This document shows, piece after piece, positions 59,775 through 64,000 of a stretch of DNA of 64,000 bases. Position numbers and translations under genes: made by a program. This DNA is from an uncultured Lachnospiraceae bacterium. GTDB taxonomy: Bacteria > Bacillota > Clostridia > Lachnospirales > Lachnospiraceae. Position 1 is the stretch's first letter. Every line of letters starts with the position of its first letter. The stretch lies in assembly GCA_946554445.1 (NCBI GenBank), contig CAMNSD010000009.1, positions 78,293-142,292 of the forward strand, read 5' to 3'. Under the pieces are notes generated by a model. It did not search any database, was not told the origin of the DNA, and saw nothing but the letters and a program-made list of their open reading frames with translations.

Positions 59775-60705
59775 TTGATACCTTTCCCCTTTCCTCAGCC
59801 TGCGAATTTGGGCTGCAAGCACAAATTTTGCGCAAATCGAACAAGTTCGATTGAAAAATCCCCGATTTTTCAATCTGACCACCTTCCCCGTCTTTTTCCG
59901 AGAATATCTCACGGTAAGTACCCGGTGCAAGCCCTATGAACTGATTGAAATAATTTGTAAAATGGCTCTGGTCGGAAAACCCTGTCCTTATGGCCACCTC
60001 CACGGGCGGCACTCCTTCCGATAACAGCTTTTTTGCCTCATTGATGCGGACTGTCTCAAGGTATCGGTACGGCGTGACTCCTTTTTCCTTTGTAAATGCC
60101 CGCAGCAGCGTTGATTTGCTAAGCCCGGCATGGCGGCATATCTGGTCTAAATAAATGCGCTCCGTAAAATGCGCTGTCATGTATTCACAGGCTTTTTCAA
60201 TCTCCTGCCTGCACTCCGGGATGCAGCTTTCAAATGGCTTCCCGTAATTCTGGATGAGGTACGAGAGCAGGAACAGTAGGGTTTCCTCTTTCTTAAACTC
60301 CCCTGTCCCTTTCATGACCATCTCATGCAGTGAGCGCAGGTGGCAGGCTATCTCCTCATCATAGATAACATTTCTTGAAAATCCCGGAAGTTCCCGTTTC
60401 CCTGTCACTTCCTCTGCCAGATTGAGCATGATCTTCTTTGAAATGTTAAATCCCCGGTAATCAAACGTCCCTTCATCGCTCTGCACACAGGCATGGCTGT
60501 CACCCGGATTAAAAAGCACGATGCTCCCTTCCTCTATGGCATACTCCCTGTCACGGCAGAAAAGCACCCGCTCCCCTTTCTCCACAAACCCAATGACATA
60601 ATGCTCATGGAAATGGCTTGGAAACGGCTGCACGATTCCCTCAAAGCGGTATGCCTCCATCCTCAATTCATCATCATATACCACTGTCCTTATTTCTTTC
60701 TTCAT
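59764..60705 (-). CDS. AraC family regulator with palindrome-coded tail
   Basis: About 313 residues from the ATG at 60705 (GGAGGT upstream; frame open to 60792). N-terminal cupin sensor (about 25-95: [40 protein letters not shown]) and C-terminal DNA-binding helices (about 180-275: RIYLDQICRHAGLSKSTLLR, VEVAIRTGFSDQSHFTNYFN, IGLAPGTYREIFS). The last 40 residues after the domain are encoded by tandem palindromes (59837-59875), giving the odd tail with KSGIFQSNLFDLRKICA. That tail is likely a repeat-insertion extension. It is coupled to the EamA gene and probably controls it. Confidence 0.9.
   Translation of the reverse strand: MKKEIRTVVYDDELRMEAYRFEGIVQPFPSHFHEHYVIGFVEKGERVLFCRDREYAIEEGSIVLFNPGDSHACVQSDEGTFDYRGFNISKKIMLNLAEEVTGKRELPGFSRNVIYDEEIACHLRSLHEMVMKGTGEFKKEETLLFLLSYLIQNYGKPFESCIPECRQEIEKACEYMTAHFTERIYLDQICRHAGLSKSTLLRAFTKEKGVTPYRYLETVRINEAKKLLSEGVPPVEVAIRTGFSDQSHFTNYFNQFIGLAPGTYREIFSEKDGEGGQIEKSGIFQSNLFDLRKICACSPNSQAEERGKVSNGE
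59837..59875. repeat. Tandem palindromes inside the AraC gene end
   Basis: TCGAACAAGTTCGA (59837-59850) overlaps GATTGAAAAATC-CCC-GATTTTTCAATC (59849-59875), the latter with perfect 12-bp arms. The two-hairpin layout resembles the intergenic units at 11645-11702 and 18179-18227, but here it lies in coding sequence. Confidence 0.8.
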
Positions 60706-60920
60706 GTGGATTACCTCCGAATTCAATTTTTGAATTTTGTCAAGAGCCATTTTACCTCTTATTTTTTCCTGCGTCTTGTAAAATATCTTCATTTTTCAGA
60801 TTTATCGATTTTATTTCCTGCGGGGATTATCTATTAAAAAAGAAACGGTTTTATGTGCATTGGGAGATTTTGTTTGAGTGTCATATTTTAGAAATAAAGA
60901 ATTTTATGAGCTGCTAGAAA

Positions 60921-61604
60921 ATGAAAAAAAGAGCCATTTCCTTTGTGATCACACTTTTCATTGAAGAACATTATATAAGCCCGAAAAAAACAGCCGCCAC
61001 TGAAAACAACAAAAAAATCCCCGGCCTTAACAAGGTCCTGCTGCCTATAATGATGATGCCGATGCTGATAAACTTTATAATCACTTTCAGTAACAGCCCG
61101 GTAAATACCTTCCTGACACCTTGCGGACTCAGCAGAAATCTGTCACAGATTGGGCTTTACTTTATTGTAAATCAGGGAATCTGTATTGCCGCAAGACTTC
61201 TGGTAGGCCGTACCCTTGAAAAGATTTCCAAAAAGACATGTACCTCTATAGGCATTCTCCTTGCCGCCGCAGGCACTTCCCTGATTGCCGCCGCCTATAA
61301 TATGCCGCTTATGCTTTTGTCCGCCGTGCTGGTGGGAATCGGCTATACCATTGTAACCCAGATTTTCCAGGCGGAAAGTTTCTCCTGTGTCCCAAGCAGC
61401 CATAGAGGATTTGCTGGAACGGCATTTATGCTTGCATCAAGCATCGGCACTGGACTTGGTTCTTCCGTCTGGGGCGCTGTGTCCACCAGCATGGGCTATT
61501 CGGTTACCTACACACTGGCAGGCATATCCACCCTTATATGCTTTGTTTTTCACAGGATGCATTGGCGCAGAATGGACACACAAGATGATGACAAGCTTCT
61601 TTGA
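60921..61604 (+). pseudogene. MFS transporter, C-terminal half only
   Basis: A 227-codon frame with six membrane segments (LPIMMMPMLINFIITFSNSP, YFIVNQGICIAARLLVGRTL, CTSIGILLAAAGTSLIAAAY, LLSAVLVGIGYTIVTQIFQA, GFAGTAFMLASSIGTGLGSS, TYTLAGISTLICFVF) that match the second half of an MFS carrier. The first half is absent and no ribosome site precedes the ATG, so this is a truncated gene. It lies between the AraC gene and a MATE gene. Confidence 0.78.
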
Positions 61605-61639
61605 CAGGATAACATATCATCATAAGAATTGGAGAAAAA

Positions 61640-62992
61640 ATGCAAAAATCAAATAATATAAACAACAACATGCTCACCGGCAATATTTTTAAATCCATGG
61701 TATTATTTGCCATTCCCATTTTTTTCTCCAGCGTATTCCAACAGCTTTACAACACGGTGGATACCATCATTGTCGGACACACGCTCGGTGAAAATGCTCT
61801 TGCGGCTGTAGGCGCGGCAACCCCTGTCTATAGTCTGCTGATGGGCTTTGCCCTTGGAATCGGCAACGGTGTGTCCATTGTGACAGCGCGAAGCTTCGGT
61901 GCAAAGGATGCGGACCGGATCAAATCGTCTGTCGCAGCATCCATATTTATCGGCATCGCCATCTCTATCATAATAACTTCTATTTCGCTGCTATTTTTGA
62001 TGCCGTTTCTGAAAATTATGAACACGCCGGCAGAAATATTGGACAGCGCATACGGCTATGCTTTGATCATCATGTTGTTCACAGGCGTCACCTTCGCCTA
62101 CAATATGTGTTCCGGCATCCTTCAGGCAATCGGGAACAATGTGATGCCATTGGCCTTTTTGATCATATCATCCATTTTAAACATATTTCTCGATTTCTTC
62201 TTTATATTGGCATTAAACATGGGCGTACAGGGTGCTGCGGCTGCAACCATCGTTTCTCAGACGATTTCCGTAGTTCTTTGCATACTTTACATCGCCAAGC
62301 GTGTCAAAATGCTTGTGCCCTCCTGCCGCCATTTCAGGTATGACCAAAAACTATATGGGGAAATGTTGACACAAGGGCTCTCCATGGCCTTTATGCATTG
62401 CTTTGTTGCCGCAGGAAGCACAATCCTGCAAGCAGGCATCAACAGTCTCGGATCTCTTGTTATCGCAGGCCACACAGCGGCAGGCAAGCTGTTTATGTTT
62501 GGTATGCTGCCATTTTCCGCCATGATCTCAGCAACGAGCACATTTGTTTCGCAAAATTACGGTGCAAAGAATATCCACAGAATACGCCAAGGAATGAAGT
62601 ACTCTTACTTGTATAACGTGGCGGCAACCGCACTGATAACATTAGTCTTCTGGATCTTCGCGCCAAAAATGATTCAGATTATCTCCGGATCCAGGGAAGC
62701 GGTAATCATCCAAAACGGATCTAAGTTCCTAAGGGTTGTTGCGCCTTCCTACTTCATTCTTGGACTTGTCAACAACACACGTTCAGCACTCCAGGCAATC
62801 GGCAGCAAAATTCTACCAATCTTTTCCAGCATCATTGAGCTAATTGGAAAGATTCTATTTATGATAATCTTTATACCAAAGTTTCAATATGACGCAGTTA
62901 TTTTCTGTGAACCTATAATCTGGTGCTTTATGGCCGCGGAACTGCTGGTCGCTTTCTGGACCAATCCTAAAATCAGAGAAAAAGCACAATGA
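61640..62992 (+). CDS. MATE family efflux transporter (second)
   Basis: 450 residues, GGAG before the ATG. MATE pattern of the NorM/DinF-like type: MLTGNIFKSMVLFAIPIFFS, QQLYNTVDTIIVGHTLGENA, LAAVGAATPVYSLLMGFALG, NGVSIVTARSFGAKDADRI, and TSTFVSQNYGAKNIHRIRQG in the second half. Twelve membrane segments expected. It belongs to a different subgroup from the MATE gene at 45574 (low similarity outside motifs). It follows the MFS fragment by 35 bases. Substrate unknown. Confidence 0.92.
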   Translation: MQKSNNINNNMLTGNIFKSMVLFAIPIFFSSVFQQLYNTVDTIIVGHTLGENALAAVGAATPVYSLLMGFALGIGNGVSIVTARSFGAKDADRIKSSVAASIFIGIAISIIITSISLLFLMPFLKIMNTPAEILDSAYGYALIIMLFTGVTFAYNMCSGILQAIGNNVMPLAFLIISSILNIFLDFFFILALNMGVQGAAAATIVSQTISVVLCILYIAKRVKMLVPSCRHFRYDQKLYGEMLTQGLSMAFMHCFVAAGSTILQAGINSLGSLVIAGHTAAGKLFMFGMLPFSAMISATSTFVSQNYGAKNIHRIRQGMKYSYLYNVAATALITLVFWIFAPKMIQIISGSREAVIIQNGSKFLRVVAPSYFILGLVNNTRSALQAIGSKILPIFSSIIELIGKILFMIIFIPKFQYDAVIFCEPIIWCFMAAELLVAFWTNPKIREKAQ

Positions 62993-63076
62993 AACTCGCA
63001 CTGAAATTCAAGTTGCCAGTTTTTTTACCTTAAAAAACATTGGAGTAGAATCTTCCCCCTGAAAATAAAAATATGA

Positions 63077-63473
63077 TATAATACCATCGGTTCAGGCAAC
63101 ATTTAGAGAAGAATTCATCAAAAGTCATAAGATAACGGATAAAAGAACACCGACCGGAGATTTATTTGTGTACGGCTCAACTGGAGAAACAGCTGCAAGC
63201 CTCTATCCTGTCCATGCAGACGTCAATAGTGATGCAATCTGTACACCAGAATCCTCTACTGTACATAGCATAGACCTGCAGGCACGGACAAGAGATCAAC
63301 AGCGTTACAGACAAGTCAGCGAATCCCTTTATTTCCTATACTCAAGATTGGCTTCTATTTCACTGGGAAAATCCCCGATACACCATGCAACAACATATTT
63401 ACAAGGATTCCAGACTTATTATCATTTTCCCCAAAATATCATAAACAAATATCACCATGTCGTAGGGCATTGA
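63077..63473 (+). pseudogene. Decayed copy of the small exported protein gene
   Basis: The region repeats 41642-42171: the TATAAT block (63077-63082) and flanks are nearly the same, but about 70 bases covering the signal peptide are missing. The surviving frame (63168-63473) keeps PVHADVNSDAICTPESSTVH, QQRYRQVSESLYFLYSRLAS and IHHATTYLQGF, then diverges at the end. Two of the three Cys of the intact protein are lost. Without a start region or signal peptide it is very probably inactive. Confidence 0.72.
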
Positions 63474-63876
63474 AATTTATTCTCTTAAGCTAACACCTAA
63501 CTGCCCCTCTCCATCACCTGAAATGCCCTGTTTTCAAGCATTGGGAAGGTGGAGGATGTGATAAGGGAAAAGAAGAGGCTTGCTTCTATGGGATTTTTAT
63601 AGATGATTTTCTGTTAGAAATTTTCTCTTTAATAATAAAGGAAATAAGTGTGACGATTAGGGGAAAGGGAAGAGATTGGAAGGTTGAGGGAAAGGAATAG
63701 GACCTTGTAAGAAAGAATCCTACAAGATCCTAAATTTTACTATTTTTTATTGCTTCTGTCGCTCTCAGCAAAAATTATAATCTGCATGGAGCAAAAAGTC
63801 TGTTTGCGAGAACAAAATCTACTCTCCTACTCCTTCTCCGCAATCGCCGCCTGTGCCGCTGTTAGATTATGATGAC
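63474..63876. other. Gene-poor stretch with a hairpin
   Basis: No convincing gene. An imperfect hairpin TAGGACCTTGTA / TACAAGATCCTA (63698-63709 with 63721-63732) followed by T-rich sequence could terminate transcription from either side. On the minus strand a short reading frame end (SHHNLTAAQAAIAEKE, stop at 63827-63829) may be the last piece of a gene whose body is disrupted; family not recognised. Confidence 0.45.
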
Positions 63877-63934
63877 TTTTACCCCGGGGTAAAAATGTTT
63901 ACCCCTTTTACCCCACCTGTGAGAAATTTACCCC
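63877..63934. repeat. TTTACCCC repeat cluster with central palindrome
   Basis: TTTACCCC occurs in direct orientation at 63878, 63898, 63907 and 63927 and once inverted as GGGGTAAA at 63886-63893, the first pair making the perfect 18-bp palindrome TTTTACCCCGGGGTAAAA (63877-63894). TCGACAAATCGACAAA follows at about 63951. Such clusters resemble binding-site arrays (iterons) of replication or partition proteins of mobile elements, but the window ends before any gene is seen. Confidence 0.6.
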
Positions 63935-64000
63935 ACCCCGATTTTGATTCGACAAATCGACAAATTAACCCCTTGCCTTTATGCGGAATCCGCTATAAAA

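Overview
The window looks like a chromosomal segment of a gut-type Lachnospiraceae (Clostridia, Bacillota). The basis is moderate GC with AT-rich gaps, strong AGGAGG-type ribosome sites, GTG/TTG starts, many low-similarity membrane and lipoprotein genes, and family content typical of that group: BMP-type nucleoside ABC transport, an AmmeMemoRadiSam cassette, BlaI/M56 pairs and SLC13/MATE transporters. This placement is inference; there is no rRNA or other marker gene here. No tRNA, rRNA, CRISPR array or prophage was recognised.

Layout. 1-1855: 3' part of a sugar ABC importer locus (binding lipoprotein, first codons of a permease) behind a consensus promoter and a dyad operator. 2093-3085: a lone DUF1016 (YhcG-type) nuclease with two copies of an unusual palindrome. 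3317-11530: thioesterase, chemotaxis receptor, aromatic-acid-exporter-like protein, unknown protein, membrane-anchored D-Ala-D-Ala carboxypeptidase, HEAT-repeat protein and CutC. 11803-18003: an uncharacterised winged-helix/membrane protein pair, another unknown protein and a large anchored GH25 lysozyme. 18313-27955: a nucleoside salvage locus. A seven-gene minus-strand operon (sugar kinase, nucleoside hydrolase, BMP lipoprotein, ATPase, two permeases, second nucleoside hydrolase) is divergent from a LacI-type regulator fused to a complete PfkB kinase domain. Together they would import nucleosides, release the base and phosphorylate the ribose, with control by a regulator that carries the same kind of kinase fold as the pathway enzyme.

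28004-31907: an autoregulated TetR operon with a frameshifted DUF2871 gene, then a MotA/MotB-like pair that resembles ZorA/ZorB but has no effector genes. 32178-41510: two ECF sigma/anti-sigma modules, the first with a duplicated PepSY-like lipoprotein, the second reading into two FtsX-type permeases with no ATPase gene and a tocopherol-cyclase-like gene. 41770-50880: a small exported protein with SLC13 transporter and cytidylate-kinase-like genes, two acetyltransferases, a MATE/AraC divergent pair, the AmrS/AmrAB cassette and an Xre regulator. 51012-57444: a decayed copy of a downstream locus, DUF1905, esterase, tyrosine phosphatase, BlaI/M56 and an aldo/keto reductase. 57749-64000: a scarred region with an IS21 remnant, DUF2000, a broken small gene, an EamA/AraC pair, half an MFS transporter, a MATE transporter, a decayed copy of the small exported gene and a TTTACCCC repeat cluster.

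Starts were chosen by ribosome-binding sites and often lie inside the longest open frame.
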